Shown: positions 52,123-60,656 of the stretch, one piece after another | Numbering within the stretch: the first letter of the stretch is position 1 | Layout of the letters: each line of letters opens with the position of its first letter | Assembly: GCF_001886715.1 (NCBI RefSeq) | Contig: NZ_CP018082.1 | Coordinates: 558,001-622,000, forward strand | Direction of reading: 5' to 3' | DNA: 64,000 bases | Source: Nocardia mangyaensis | GTDB lineage: Bacteria; Actinomycetota; Actinomycetes; Mycobacteriales; Mycobacteriaceae | Program-made: the position numbers and the translations under genes | Notes under the pieces: model-generated | What the model was told of the DNA's origin: nothing | The model's input: only the letters and a program-made list of their open reading frames with translations | The model's database searches: none

Positions 52123-52214
52123 TTCGGATCTGCCAGTTCGCCGGGGGATCGAGACGATCACTCGCGCGGCGGACATAGGTCGGCGTCAGGAATCTCGGGA
52201 GAGATGCCGACCGT

Positions 52215-52280
52215 TCAGCGGCACAGGCAGCAACAACCACCGAGGCGACACAGGTCAACTGTGCGGCGTCGGGTGAGCAT
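52215..52280 (-). CDS. Poly-cysteine leader peptide (cysteine-responsive attenuator)
   Basis: The 21-residue ORF begins MLTRRRTVDLCRL and ends GGCCCLCR; five of its last eleven residues are cysteine, including three in a row. Such Cys-rich short ORFs upstream of sulfur genes are known cysteine-responsive attenuators in mycobacteria, where ribosome stalling at the Cys codons under cysteine limitation raises expression of the operon. The downstream genes here (DUF4395, cysA, sseC) fit that role exactly. ATG 52280 has no clear SD. A downstream dyad GGTCGGC / GCCGACC follows the stop. Confidence 0.85.
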   Translation of the reverse strand: MLTRRRTVDLCRLGGCCCLCR

Positions 52281-52308
52281 CAGCTCGTGGTCGGATTGCA
52301 CGAGAAGT

Positions 52309-52339
52309 AGTTTACCCGGTCTCCCAGGGAAATGGGCAA
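52309..52339 (-). promoter_or_regulatory. Candidate promoter of the leader-DUF4395-cysA-sseC operon
   Basis: On the minus strand TTGCCC (52339-52334), 19 bases, TAAACT (52314-52309). The spacing is long. It lies 28 bases before the leader ATG. Confidence 0.4.
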
Positions 52340-52340
52340 G

Positions 52341-52357
52341 CCCCCTCGACCAGGGGG
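52341..52357 (-). terminator. Short hairpin after thiX
   Basis: CCCCC-TGGTCGA-GGGGG on the minus strand, 5 bp beyond the thiX stop. Confidence 0.45.
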
Positions 52358-52361
52358 TAGA

Positions 52362-52796
52362 TCACACTGTCAGCGGCTCGAGCGCGGTGCGCAGATCGCT
52401 CGCCTTCGGGACGCCGGAGATGCGGAAGCGTTCCTTGCCCTCGGCGTCGAAGACGAAGGTGGTCGGCAGCGAGAGGACATTGAGCTCGCGGGCCAGGGCG
52501 GGATCGGCGTCGATGTCGATCTCGATGTCGCGCGGGGCGTTCGGGGAGCCGGACAGTTCGGCGGTGACCCCGGCGACGACGCGGCGCACCGCGTCACAGG
52601 GGCCGCACCAGTCGGCCGAGAAGTGCAGCACCGCGGGAGCGGCACCGGTGACTCCGGCGGCGCCGAGCAGGCGGGCGCGCTGTTCGGTCCGCGGGTCGAG
52701 AGTGGCCTCGCGGACCTGGCCCTGATTGCGCCGCAACAGCAGGCCCACCACGAGGGCGGCCAGCACGGTGACGGCGAGGATGACGACTTCGATCAT
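52362..52796 (-). CDS. thiX: Membrane-anchored thioredoxin-like protein
   Basis: The 144-residue protein has an N-terminal hydrophobic helix (VVILAVTVLAALVVGLLL) and a thioredoxin domain with the active site FSADWCGPCDAV (CGPC). The cis-proline loop is SLPTTFVFDAEG. It is likely anchored with the domain on the cytosolic side or exported by the helix; topology is not certain. It matches Rv0816c (thiX) in the sulfur gene cluster. The start overlaps the stop of the DUF2993 gene in ATGA. Confidence 0.9.
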   Translation of the reverse strand: MIEVVILAVTVLAALVVGLLLRRNQGQVREATLDPRTEQRARLLGAAGVTGAAPAVLHFSADWCGPCDAVRRVVAGVTAELSGSPNAPRDIEIDIDADPALARELNVLSLPTTFVFDAEGKERFRISGVPKASDLRTALEPLTV

Positions 52797-53638
52797 GGTT
52801 GCTGCAATCGGTCCAGGTCGATGGTGACGTTGCGGCCGATGCCCTCGACGACGATGTGTCCGCCGAGCGCCGACACCTCGGTCGGCGTGACACCGAACGG
52901 CAACTCCTTGGTATCGATGGTACGGCTGAATCGCGCGAGCACCGCCTCGCGATCGGCCTCGGGGACCTCGGACTCCTTGGCCGTCGACACGTCGGTGGGG
53001 CCGCCGTCGCGGTCGTGGTAGAAGCCGGTCGCCTGGATGCGGATCAGGTCACCGTCGAGCAGCAGTTCCGCCTGGACCCGCACGGGTATCCGCTTGCTGG
53101 TGCTCGACGGGATGACACCCGCGGCCAGAACGCGCCCGTTCGCCGCGGTCGACAGCGTGCCGGTGAGCACGAGTCCGCCCGCTGTCGTCATGCCGGAGCC
53201 GCCGGAGCCGCCGGTGCCGTCGGACTTGTCCGCGGGGCGGGTGTGAACCTGAAGGTCGGGGATGCCGAAGAGCATGCCCAGTTCGGTGGGCTCGATCCGC
53301 ATGCGGGCGTCGACCCGTTCGACCTGCACGCTGCCCGCGGTGCCGTCGAGCAGCCTGCTCACGGGGGCGTGCAGGCCGTTGAGGGAGGCTTCGATACCGA
53401 TCTCGCCGGGAATGTCGGGGCGCATGCTGCGCGCGCGGATCGTCACGCCGTCGTAGCGGCCGCTCATCGCCTGGGCGGTGAACGGGAAACCGTGGAAGGT
53501 CACTTCGGGGTCGGCCGACAGCTCGGCTCCGGCTCGCAGCTGCCGCGAGACGTGATATTCCGTGTAGGCGGCGGCGCCGAAATCGATGACCACCGCCAAA
53601 CCGGCCAGGCACAACAGCCCGATGATCAGCTTGCGCAT
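52793..53638 (-). CDS. DUF2993 (LmeA-like) secreted lipid-binding protein
   Basis: The 281-residue protein has an N-terminal helix (KLIIGLLCLAGLAVVIDFGA) acting as signal or anchor and a DUF2993 tubular lipid-binding-like domain (FHGFPFTAQAMSGRYDGVTI; VEGIGRNVTIDL at the end). The family includes mycobacterial LmeA, which supports lipomannan elongation in the periplasm. A Gly/Ser-rich loop (DGTGGSGGSG) interrupts the middle. ATG 53638 is chosen because it begins directly at the signal; the frame to 53731 has no support. It is divergent from glnR. Confidence 0.85.
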   Translation of the reverse strand: MRKLIIGLLCLAGLAVVIDFGAAAYTEYHVSRQLRAGAELSADPEVTFHGFPFTAQAMSGRYDGVTIRARSMRPDIPGEIGIEASLNGLHAPVSRLLDGTAGSVQVERVDARMRIEPTELGMLFGIPDLQVHTRPADKSDGTGGSGGSGMTTAGGLVLTGTLSTAANGRVLAAGVIPSSTSKRIPVRVQAELLLDGDLIRIQATGFYHDRDGGPTDVSTAKESEVPEADREAVLARFSRTIDTKELPFGVTPTEVSALGGHIVVEGIGRNVTIDLDRLQQP

Positions 53639-53868
53639 GCTGAGACAGTAGCGGCTGGTGCCGCTCCTTCGTCGCGCCCTCCGGTCAGTCCAGAAGCGGG
53701 ACGGCCCGCGACCGAAGGATATTCGCAACACAGACGCCTTGTGACACCCCCATGTTGCGAGGTCATGCCTTCTTAGGGGCTAATGTTGCACACGACTTAC
53801 CTGTGTTTCGGCGACGTAGCTACGCGGCTGCTGTCGTCCGCGGAGCCACGAGATAGGAGGAGAGCCCG
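53639..53868. promoter_or_regulatory. Divergent region between the DUF2993 gene and glnR
   Basis: A 230-bp region holding the glnR promoter, with the AT-rich stretch CTTCTTAGGGGCTAATGTTG about 53769-53788. No clear operator is seen. The glnR SD (AGGAGGAGAG) closes the region. Confidence 0.45.
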
Positions 53869-54639
53869 GTGGAGCTGCTCCTACTGACCTCCGACCCCAA
53901 CCCGGATGCGGTGCTGCCATCGTTGTCGCTGCTCGCGCACAACGTCCGGCCCGCGCCGACCGAGGTGTCGTCCCTGCTGGAGGCGGGTAGCGCGGATGTC
54001 GCGCTGGTCGACGCCAGAACCGACCTGGCGGCTGCCCGTGGTCTGTGCAGGCTGCTCGGCAGCACCGGTTCCTCGGTGCCGGTCGTGGCCGTGCTCACCG
54101 AAGGCGGCCTGGTCGCGGTGAACGCGGACTGGGGCCTGGACGACATCCTGCTGCCCGGCACCGGGCCCGCCGAGCTCGACGCGCGACTGCGGCTGCTCGT
54201 CGGCCGCAACGGTGGCGTGGCCAGCCCGGAGAACACCGGCAAGATCACCCTGGGTGAGCTGGTGATCGACGAGGGCACCTATACCGCGCGGCTGCGCGGT
54301 CGCCCGCTCGACCTCACCTACAAGGAATTCGAGCTGCTCAAGTACCTCGCCCAGCACGCGGGCCGGGTGTTCACCCGCGCCCAGCTGCTGCAGGAGGTGT
54401 GGGGCTATGACTTCTTCGGCGGCACCCGCACCGTCGACGTGCACGTGCGGCGCCTGCGCGCCAAGCTGGGCAGCGAGTACGAATCGCTGATCGGGACCGT
54501 GCGCAATGTCGGGTACAAGGCGGTGCGCCCGGCCAGGACGGCCGCGGCCAAGGGCGAGGCGGTGACCTTCGCCGACGACGATGCCGAGGGCGAAGACGCA
54601 TCGCTGGCGCCGGTCAACGGCACCGCACCGCAGCAGTAG
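53869..54639 (+). CDS. glnR: Orphan OmpR-family nitrogen regulator GlnR
   Basis: GlnR is the main nitrogen regulator of actinomycetes (glnA, amtB, nir genes). The 256-residue protein has an atypical receiver domain: [20 protein letters not shown] lacks the acidic pair of true response regulators, while VDARTDL keeps the central Asp, so it is probably not phosphorylated in the usual way. The DNA-binding winged helix ([20 protein letters not shown] through [13 protein letters not shown]) is intact. It has a GTG start behind a very strong SD. An acidic 30-residue C-tail follows. No partner kinase is present. It matches Rv0818. Confidence 0.93.
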   Translation: MELLLLTSDPNPDAVLPSLSLLAHNVRPAPTEVSSLLEAGSADVALVDARTDLAAARGLCRLLGSTGSSVPVVAVLTEGGLVAVNADWGLDDILLPGTGPAELDARLRLLVGRNGGVASPENTGKITLGELVIDEGTYTARLRGRPLDLTYKEFELLKYLAQHAGRVFTRAQLLQEVWGYDFFGGTRTVDVHVRRLRAKLGSEYESLIGTVRNVGYKAVRPARTAAAKGEAVTFADDDAEGEDASLAPVNGTAPQQ

Positions 54640-54675
54640 TCGCGGCCCGAGCGCGCGGATCGAGGAGGACGGCTG

Positions 54676-55584
54676 ATGCCGGACGCAGCAACCCTGACCT
54701 GGACCGAGCGGGTCGAGCCGTCGGCTGCTGAGCAGGTCCGCGCGTTGCTCGGCCGCGCCCGCGCCGCCGATGGCGTCGCGCCGGTCTCCGAGCAGGCGGT
54801 GCTCTCGCTGGCCGAGGCCGACCCGTCGACCAGGCATCTGCTGGCCGAACGGGCGGGCGAGTTGGTCGGCTACGCGAATCTCGCTGCCGCGCACGACGAT
54901 CATCCCGCGATGGCCGAAGTCGCCGTCGACCCGTCCGCCCGCGGTGCCGGTGTCGGCACCGAGCTGGTCCGGGCCGCGCTGGCCGAGGGTGGTCCGGGCG
55001 CCCGGGTGTGGGCCCACGGTGACCTGCCCGCGGCCAAGGCGCTCGCGGCGGAGCTCGGGCTGGCCACGGCGCGGGAATTGTGGCAGATGCGCCGCTCGCT
55101 CGCGACTCCTGAGCTACCGGAACTGGCGGTGCCCGACGGCCTGGTCCTGCGCGCCTACGCCGGGCCCGCCGACGACGCCGAACTGTTGCGGGTGAACAAC
55201 GCGGCCTTCTCCTGGCACCCTGAACAGGGCGGGTGGACCGAGCGCGACATCGCCGCGCGCCGCGACGAGTCCTGGTTCGATTCGAACGGCCTCTTCCTCG
55301 CCTTCGAGGCCGACGATCCGACCCGATTGCTGGGCTTTCACTGGACCAAGGCCCACCCTGACGCCGCGCCGGCGGGTGAGGTGTACGTGGTCGGCATCGA
55401 TCCGGCGGCGCAGGGGCGTGGCCTGGGCCGACTGCTGACCCTGGCCGGACTGCGGTACCTGCGCGACACCGGATCGTCGGAGGTGTTGCTCTACACCGAG
55501 GCCGACAACCAGGCCGCGGTGCACACCTACACGCGGCTCGGGTTCACCCCGGCGCACATCGACGTCGCCTACGCGCTGCCCTGA
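54676..55584 (+). CDS. mshD: Mycothiol synthase
   Basis: MshD acetylates Cys-GlcN-Ins with acetyl-CoA in the last step of mycothiol synthesis. The 302-residue protein has two GNAT domains: [20 protein letters not shown] in the N-terminal one and [19 protein letters not shown] in the catalytic C-terminal one. The [20 protein letters not shown] block is typical of MshD. Its start has GAGGAGGAC. It is 36 bp after glnR on the same strand. Mycothiol confirms an actinobacterial host. Confidence 0.95.
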   Translation: MPDAATLTWTERVEPSAAEQVRALLGRARAADGVAPVSEQAVLSLAEADPSTRHLLAERAGELVGYANLAAAHDDHPAMAEVAVDPSARGAGVGTELVRAALAEGGPGARVWAHGDLPAAKALAAELGLATARELWQMRRSLATPELPELAVPDGLVLRAYAGPADDAELLRVNNAAFSWHPEQGGWTERDIAARRDESWFDSNGLFLAFEADDPTRLLGFHWTKAHPDAAPAGEVYVVGIDPAAQGRGLGRLLTLAGLRYLRDTGSSEVLLYTEADNQAAVHTYTRLGFTPAHIDVAYALP

Positions 55585-55885
55585 GCGGCGGTGCGAGGCA
55601 TCTCACATCCCGCTGTGTAGCTCCGGCGTCGCTGAACGGCATGCCGCCGACCGGCTACTTTCGAGTAAAACTGGGGCAAACGTCACATATACCGCCCCAA
55701 TCGCGCCGGGCTGTTCATTCTCCGTTAACCCGCGTCGGGCCAACTGTCAACCGGGTGAACCTACGTTACTTCTGGGCGGCACTGATCGCCGCCTGCGTGC
55801 ACGCGTCGAGTGGCGCTGCGCACTGCCCAGCTCGCCCGGGCCGGTGAGGGACCGAGCGAGTCACCCCAGTTTCGTCGGAGGAAAA
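55585..55885 (+). promoter_or_regulatory. pstS upstream region with PHO-box-like repeats
   Basis: This 301-bp region has GTTCAT (55713), GTTAAC (55724) and GTCAACC (55746) at exact multiples of 11 bp, the arrangement of PHO boxes bound by PhoP/RegX3-type response regulators. A mirrored GGTGAAC follows at 55754-55760. Its location upstream of the phosphate transporter fits phosphate-starvation control. No gene is seen here. Confidence 0.6.
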
Positions 55886-56995
55886 GTGAACTTCAAGCGC
55901 ACCAGTGCCCTGGTCGGCGTCTTCGCCGCGGGCGCGTTGTCCCTGACCGCCTGTGGCAGCGACGAGAACGCGAGTGACAACGGCTTCACCGCCAACGCCA
56001 CCGTCGAGTGCGGCGGCAAGGACGCCCTGAAGGCCAGCGGTTCCTCGGCGCAGAAGAACGCCATGGAGCGCTTCGTCGCCGCCTACGAGGCCAACTGCGA
56101 CGGCCACACCCTGAACTACACCTCGAGTGGCTCGGGCGCGGGCGTCAGCGAGTTCATCGGTGGTCAGACCGACTTCGGTGGCTCCGACTCCCCGCTCAAG
56201 GCCAGCAAGGACGAGCCGGCCAAGGCGCAGGAACGCTGCGACAGCCCGGCGTGGAACCTGCCGACGGTCTTCGGTCCGATCGCGCTCACCTACAACCTCG
56301 ACGGTGTGACCGACCTGGTCCTCGACGGCCCGACCGCCGCCAAGGTCTTCAGCGGTGCGGTCACCACCTGGGACGCCCCTGAGATCAAGGCACTCAACCC
56401 CGACGCGGCGCTGCCCGCCGCGCCGATCGCCGTGATCTTCCGTTCCGACGAGTCGGGCACCACCGACAACTTCCAGCTCTACCTCGACGCCGCCTCCGAT
56501 GGCGCGTGGGGCAAGGGCGGCGGCAAGACCTTCAACGGTGGCGTCGGCGAGGGCGCCAAGGGCAACGAGGGCACCTCGGCCGCGGTGAAGAACACCCCGA
56601 ACGCGATCACCTACAACGAGTGGTCCTTCGCCAAGGCGCAGAACCTGTCGATCGCCGAGATCATCACCTCCGCGTCCGACGAGCCGGTGGCGCTGACCAG
56701 CGAGACCGCGGGCAAGGCCATCGACTCCGCCAAGATCATGGGCGAGGGCAACGACCTCATCCTCGATGTCAGCTCGTTCTACATGCCGACCGAGACCGGC
56801 GCGTACCCGATCGTCATGCCGACCTACGAGATCGTGTGCTCGAAGTACGCCGACGCCGAGACCGCGACCGCCGTCAAGGCGTTCCTGACCTCGGCACTCT
56901 CCAACGGTCAGGAAGGCCTGGAAGACGCCGGCTACATCGCGATCCCGGAGAAGTTCAAGACCAAGCTGACCACCGCGATCGACGCCATCTCCTGA
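55886..56995 (+). CDS. pstS: Phosphate-binding lipoprotein PstS
   Basis: The 369-residue product is a lipoprotein ([10 protein letters not shown] lipobox; Cys about 23) of the high-affinity phosphate ABC importer. Phosphate-site motifs are [27 protein letters not shown] and [16 protein letters not shown]. The GTG at 55886 follows GGAGGAAAA; the earlier start at 55844 puts 14 polar residues before the signal peptide and is unlikely. It is the first gene of pstSCAB. Confidence 0.96.
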   Translation: MNFKRTSALVGVFAAGALSLTACGSDENASDNGFTANATVECGGKDALKASGSSAQKNAMERFVAAYEANCDGHTLNYTSSGSGAGVSEFIGGQTDFGGSDSPLKASKDEPAKAQERCDSPAWNLPTVFGPIALTYNLDGVTDLVLDGPTAAKVFSGAVTTWDAPEIKALNPDAALPAAPIAVIFRSDESGTTDNFQLYLDAASDGAWGKGGGKTFNGGVGEGAKGNEGTSAAVKNTPNAITYNEWSFAKAQNLSIAEIITSASDEPVALTSETAGKAIDSAKIMGEGNDLILDVSSFYMPTETGAYPIVMPTYEIVCSKYADAETATAVKAFLTSALSNGQEGLEDAGYIAIPEKFKTKLTTAIDAIS

Positions 56996-57009
56996 TCGCT
57001 TAGTAGGCC

Positions 57010-58059
57010 ATGACCATGCACCCTGAGGTGACCGCGGCGGGCTCGTCGGATTCGACGAGCCCGCGGGCGGCCGGAGATACTGCGACTATGCCGACCGAAC
57101 CGAAAACCGACAAGGCCCCGGACTCGGGTCGCGTCAGCCGCCTGAACGCCGAGACGATCTTTCGGTGGGCGGCCACCGCGGCGGGCGCGACGATCGTCGC
57201 GGCCATCGCGTTGATCGCCTTGTTCCTGCTGATCCGCGCGGTTCCCTCGCTCAGGGCTGACGAGGTCAACTTCTTCACCAGTACCGAATTCTCCACCGGC
57301 GATGCCGACAACCTACGCTTCGGTATCCGTGACCTGTTCATGGTCACGGTGCTCAGCTCGGTGTTCGCGCTCGTCGTCGCGGTGCCGATCGGTGTCGGCA
57401 TCGCCCTGTTCCTGACCCATTACGCGCCGTCGCGGCTCGGCAAGCCGTTCACGATGCTGGTCGACCTGCTCGCCGCGGTGCCCTCGATCGTGTTCGGTCT
57501 GTGGGGCTTCCTGGTGCTGGCGCCGCAGATCTCGCCGGTTCAGCAGTTCCTCAACGACAACCTCGGCTGGTTCTTCCTGTTCTCCGAGGGCAATGTCTCG
57601 ATCGGCGGCGGCGGCACCATCTTCACCGCCGGTGTGGTGCTCGCGGTGATGATCCTGCCGATCATCACCTCGGTGTCGCGTGAGGTGTTCGCACTGACAC
57701 CGCGTGCCCATATCGAGGCGGCGCAGGCGCTCGGCGCCACCAAATGGGAAGTCGTACAGATGACCGTCCTTCCCTACGGGCGCAGCGGCGTGATCGCCGG
57801 TTCCATGCTCGGCCTCGGCCGAGCGCTCGGCGAGACGATCGCGGTGCTCGTTGTGCTGCGTACCGCGACCGTGCCGGGTGAATGGTCGCTGTTCGACGGT
57901 GGCTACACCTTCGCCTCCAAGATCGCTTCGGCGGCTGCGGAGTTCAGTCAGCCGTTGCCGACCGGTGCCTACATCGCCGCCGGCTTCGTCCTCTTCGCGC
58001 TGACCTTCGTCGTCAACGCGCTGGCCCGCTTGGCTTCCGGCGGAAAGGTGAACGGCTGA
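57010..58059 (+). CDS. pstC: Phosphate ABC transporter permease PstC
   Basis: The 349-residue permease has six helices and the ABC-permease loop [20 protein letters not shown] (EAA motif). The N-terminal 50 residues are polar. [11 protein letters not shown] is characteristic. The start may be ATG 57010 or 57016, with weak SD support. The stop overlaps the pstA ATG (TGATG). Confidence 0.95.
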   Translation: MTMHPEVTAAGSSDSTSPRAAGDTATMPTEPKTDKAPDSGRVSRLNAETIFRWAATAAGATIVAAIALIALFLLIRAVPSLRADEVNFFTSTEFSTGDADNLRFGIRDLFMVTVLSSVFALVVAVPIGVGIALFLTHYAPSRLGKPFTMLVDLLAAVPSIVFGLWGFLVLAPQISPVQQFLNDNLGWFFLFSEGNVSIGGGGTIFTAGVVLAVMILPIITSVSREVFALTPRAHIEAAQALGATKWEVVQMTVLPYGRSGVIAGSMLGLGRALGETIAVLVVLRTATVPGEWSLFDGGYTFASKIASAAAEFSQPLPTGAYIAAGFVLFALTFVVNALARLASGGKVNG

Positions 58060-58964
58060 TGGCCACCACAACGACCCTCGACAAGCCGCTCAAGGCGCCG
58101 ACGTTTCGGCATGTCAGCAAGAGTCGGCGGATCAAGAACAACGCCGCGACCGGCGTGGTCACCGCCTGCTTCCTGATCGCGCTGATCCCGCTGGTGTGGG
58201 TGCTCGGCCTGGTGATCACCAAGGGCATCAGCTCGATCGTGTCGGCCGACTGGTGGTTCTTCTCGCAGATGGGTGTGCTGCCGGATCAGTCCGGTGGCGG
58301 TGTGTACCACGCGATCTACGGCACCATCGTGCAGGCCGCGGTCGCCTCGGTCATCGCGGTGCCGCTGGGCATCATGGCCGCGGTCTTCTTGGTCGAGTAC
58401 GGCCGTGGCCGACTGGCCAAGGTCACCACCTTCATGGTCGACATCCTCGCCGGTGTGCCCTCGATCGTGGCCGCGCTGTTCATCTTCGCGCTGTGGATCG
58501 CCACCCTCGGCATGCCGCAGAGCTCCTTCGCCGTCTCGCTGGCGCTGGTGCTGCTGATGCTGCCGGTGGTCGTGCGCAGCACCGAGGAAATGCTCAAGCT
58601 GGTGCCCGACGAACTGCGTGAGGCGTCCTACGCGCTCGGTGTGCCCAAGTGGAAGACCATCCTGCGGATCGTCATCCCGACCGCCGCTCCCGGCATGATC
58701 AGCGGCATCTTGCTCGCGCTGGCTCGCGTGATGGGTGAGACCGCGCCCGTGCTGGTGCTCGTCGGCTACTCGAAGTCGATCAACCAGGACATCTTCAACG
58801 GCAACATGGCCTCGCTGCCGCTGATGATCTACCAAGAGCTGGCCAACCCGGAGCCCGCGGGCCGCGCACGTGTCTGGGGTGCGGCGCTCACCCTGATCCT
58901 GCTCATCGCGTTGCTGTACCTGGCCGCGGCCGGCGTCAACAAGCTGCTCACCCGGAACCGATAG
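58059..58964 (+). CDS. pstA: Phosphate ABC transporter permease PstA
   Basis: The second permease subunit, 301 residues, six helices and the loop [20 protein letters not shown]. It pairs with PstC to form the channel. ATG 58059 overlaps the pstC stop and has GGAAAGGTG upstream, so translation is coupled. [15 protein letters not shown] matches the corresponding PstC block. Confidence 0.95.
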   Translation: MATTTTLDKPLKAPTFRHVSKSRRIKNNAATGVVTACFLIALIPLVWVLGLVITKGISSIVSADWWFFSQMGVLPDQSGGGVYHAIYGTIVQAAVASVIAVPLGIMAAVFLVEYGRGRLAKVTTFMVDILAGVPSIVAALFIFALWIATLGMPQSSFAVSLALVLLMLPVVVRSTEEMLKLVPDELREASYALGVPKWKTILRIVIPTAAPGMISGILLALARVMGETAPVLVLVGYSKSINQDIFNGNMASLPLMIYQELANPEPAGRARVWGAALTLILLIALLYLAAAGVNKLLTRNR

Positions 58965-58983
58965 AAGCGAACGGAAGACTCCC

Positions 58984-59760
58984 ATGGCCAAGCGGATCGA
59001 CGTCAAAGATCTCAACATCTATTACGGCAGCTTCCACGCCGTGTCGGACGTGGACCTGACCGTCCTGCCGCGCAGTGTCACCGCCTTCATCGGTCCCTCC
59101 GGTTGCGGTAAGTCCACCGTGCTGCGCTCGCTCAACCGGATGCACGAGGTGACCCCGAATGCCCGGGTCGAGGGCGCGGTGCTGCTCGACGGCGAGGACA
59201 TCTACGGTTCGGCGATCGACCCGGTCGGCGTGCGACGCACCATCGGCATGGTGTTCCAGCGTCCGAACCCGTTCCCCACCATGTCGATCAAGGACAACGT
59301 GGTGGCCGGGCTCAAGCTGCAGGGTGTGCGCAACAAGAAGGAACTCGACGAGGTCGCCGAGCGCTCGCTCAAGGGCTCCAACCTCTGGAACGAGGTCAAG
59401 GACCGGCTCGACAAGCCCGGCGGCAGCCTCTCCGGTGGTCAGCAGCAGCGCCTGTGCATCGCCCGCGCCATCGCGGTCTCGCCCGACGTGCTGCTGATGG
59501 ACGAGCCCTGTTCGGCGCTGGACCCGATCTCCACCCTGGCGATCGAGGACCTGATCACCGAACTCAAGAAAGAGTTCACCATCGTCATCGTCACCCACAA
59601 CATGCAGCAGGCCGCACGCGTGAGTGACCAGACCGGCTTCTTCAATCTCGAGACCCAGGGCAAGCCCGGCAGGCTCATCGAGATCGACGACACCGAGAAG
59701 ATCTTCTCCAACCCGGCCCAGCGCGCCACCGAGGACTACATCTCCGGCCGCTTCGGCTAG
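58984..59760 (+). CDS. pstB: Phosphate ABC transporter ATPase PstB
   Basis: The 258-residue ATPase has Walker [10 protein letters not shown], the Q-loop QRPNPFPTM, signature [14 protein letters not shown], Walker [13 protein letters not shown] and the switch His in [10 protein letters not shown]. It energises phosphate import and transmits status to PhoU. A small 19-bp gap separates it from pstA. It corresponds to PhoT (Rv0820). Confidence 0.96.
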   Translation: MAKRIDVKDLNIYYGSFHAVSDVDLTVLPRSVTAFIGPSGCGKSTVLRSLNRMHEVTPNARVEGAVLLDGEDIYGSAIDPVGVRRTIGMVFQRPNPFPTMSIKDNVVAGLKLQGVRNKKELDEVAERSLKGSNLWNEVKDRLDKPGGSLSGGQQQRLCIARAIAVSPDVLLMDEPCSALDPISTLAIEDLITELKKEFTIVIVTHNMQQAARVSDQTGFFNLETQGKPGRLIEIDDTEKIFSNPAQRATEDYISGRFG

Positions 59761-59775
59761 CAGCAACTCGAGCAA

Positions 59776-59815
59776 CGAACGGCCCCCGTGCGAAATATCG
59801 CACGGGGGCCGTTCG
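59776..59815. terminator. Terminator between pstB and phoU
   Basis: A perfect 17-bp stem (CGAACGGCCCCCGTGCG / CGCACGGGGGCCGTTCG) with the loop AAATAT, followed by CTATT; it serves the convergent pstB and phoU transcripts. Confidence 0.85.
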
Positions 59816-59901
59816 CTATTGCGATGCCACGGCTTTCGCCGACGCCGTGGACCGACCACGTTCCCCGCGCGCCGGTCCGTACACGGGGAACGCAACAGCG
59901 G

Positions 59902-60567
59902 TCAGCTGGTTTCGAGATCCTTGTCGGCGGGGAGGACGCCGGTCACCAGGAAGATGACTCGGCGGCCGATCTCGACGGCGTGGTCGGCGAAGCGCTCGTA
60001 GTAGCGGCCCAGCAGGGTGACGTCGACGGCGTGTGCGACGCCGTACTGCCACTCGCGGTCCATCAGGAGGGTGAACAGGTGGCGGTGGAGGTCGTCCATC
60101 GCCTCGTCGTCCTGGTTCAGCTGGGCGGCGCGCTCGGGATCGCGGGTCTCGAGCACCTCCTTGGCGCCGGCGCCCATGCTGACCGCGATCCGGCCCATCT
60201 CGGCGAAGTAGCCGTTGACCGATTCGGGCAGGGCGTGGGCGGGATGGCGACGACGGGTGACCTTGGCGACATGCAGGGCCAGCGCGCCCATCCGGTTCAC
60301 GTCGTTGACGATCTGGATCGCGCTCACCACCTGGCGCAGATCGCCCGCGACGGGCGCCTGCAGCGCGAGCAGCGCGAAAGCCTTCTCCTCGGCCTCGGCG
60401 ATCATCACCGAGATCCGATCCTGCTCACCGATGACCTGCTCGGCCAAGGCCAGGTCGGCCTGCAGCAGCGACTGGGTGGCCTGTTCCATGGCCTGGCCAG
60501 CGAGACCGGCCATCTCGCCCAGGAGGTTGGCGAGATCGGCCATTTGCTCGTTGTAGATGACACGCAT
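59902..60567 (-). CDS. phoU: Phosphate signalling protein PhoU (PhoY2-like)
   Basis: The 221-residue all-helical PhoU has two repeats with the metal-binding motifs DVNRM and [16 protein letters not shown]. It couples PstB activity to the SenX3-RegX3/PhoR-type kinase. The MRVIYNEQ start matches mycobacterial PhoY2; an ATG four codons earlier (60579) is possible. It is convergent with pstB. A perfect 14-bp palindrome lies 36 bp upstream. Confidence 0.93.
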   Translation of the reverse strand: MRVIYNEQMADLANLLGEMAGLAGQAMEQATQSLLQADLALAEQVIGEQDRISVMIAEAEEKAFALLALQAPVAGDLRQVVSAIQIVNDVNRMGALALHVAKVTRRRHPAHALPESVNGYFAEMGRIAVSMGAGAKEVLETRDPERAAQLNQDDEAMDDLHRHLFTLLMDREWQYGVAHAVDVTLLGRYYERFADHAVEIGRRVIFLVTGVLPADKDLETS

Positions 60568-60602
60568 GATTGCAGACACTAGTGGGTACTCCGACCGCTG
60601 TC

Positions 60603-60616
60603 ACCCAACGTTGGGT
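60603..60616. promoter_or_regulatory. Perfect 14-bp palindrome upstream of phoU
   Basis: ACCCAACGTTGGGT, in the 89-bp gap between phoU and the LCP gene. GTGACA next to it on the minus strand may be the phoU -35, so the palindrome could be an operator. Confidence 0.45.
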
Positions 60617-60619
60617 TAA

Positions 60620-60642
60620 TGCCACATGGCAGTGTCGTGGCA
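60620..60642 (-). terminator. Short hairpin after the LCP gene
   Basis: TGCCAC and GTGGCA pair around an 11-base loop, 14 bp beyond the LCP stop. Confidence 0.4.
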
Positions 60643-60656
60643 GCTCAGAGCGGTCG

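Noticed and set aside
53869..54639. Classical two-component response regulator (RegX3/PhoP) for the adjacent pst genes
   Set aside because: The receiver lacks the acidic pair and no kinase is adjacent; sequence and position match GlnR.
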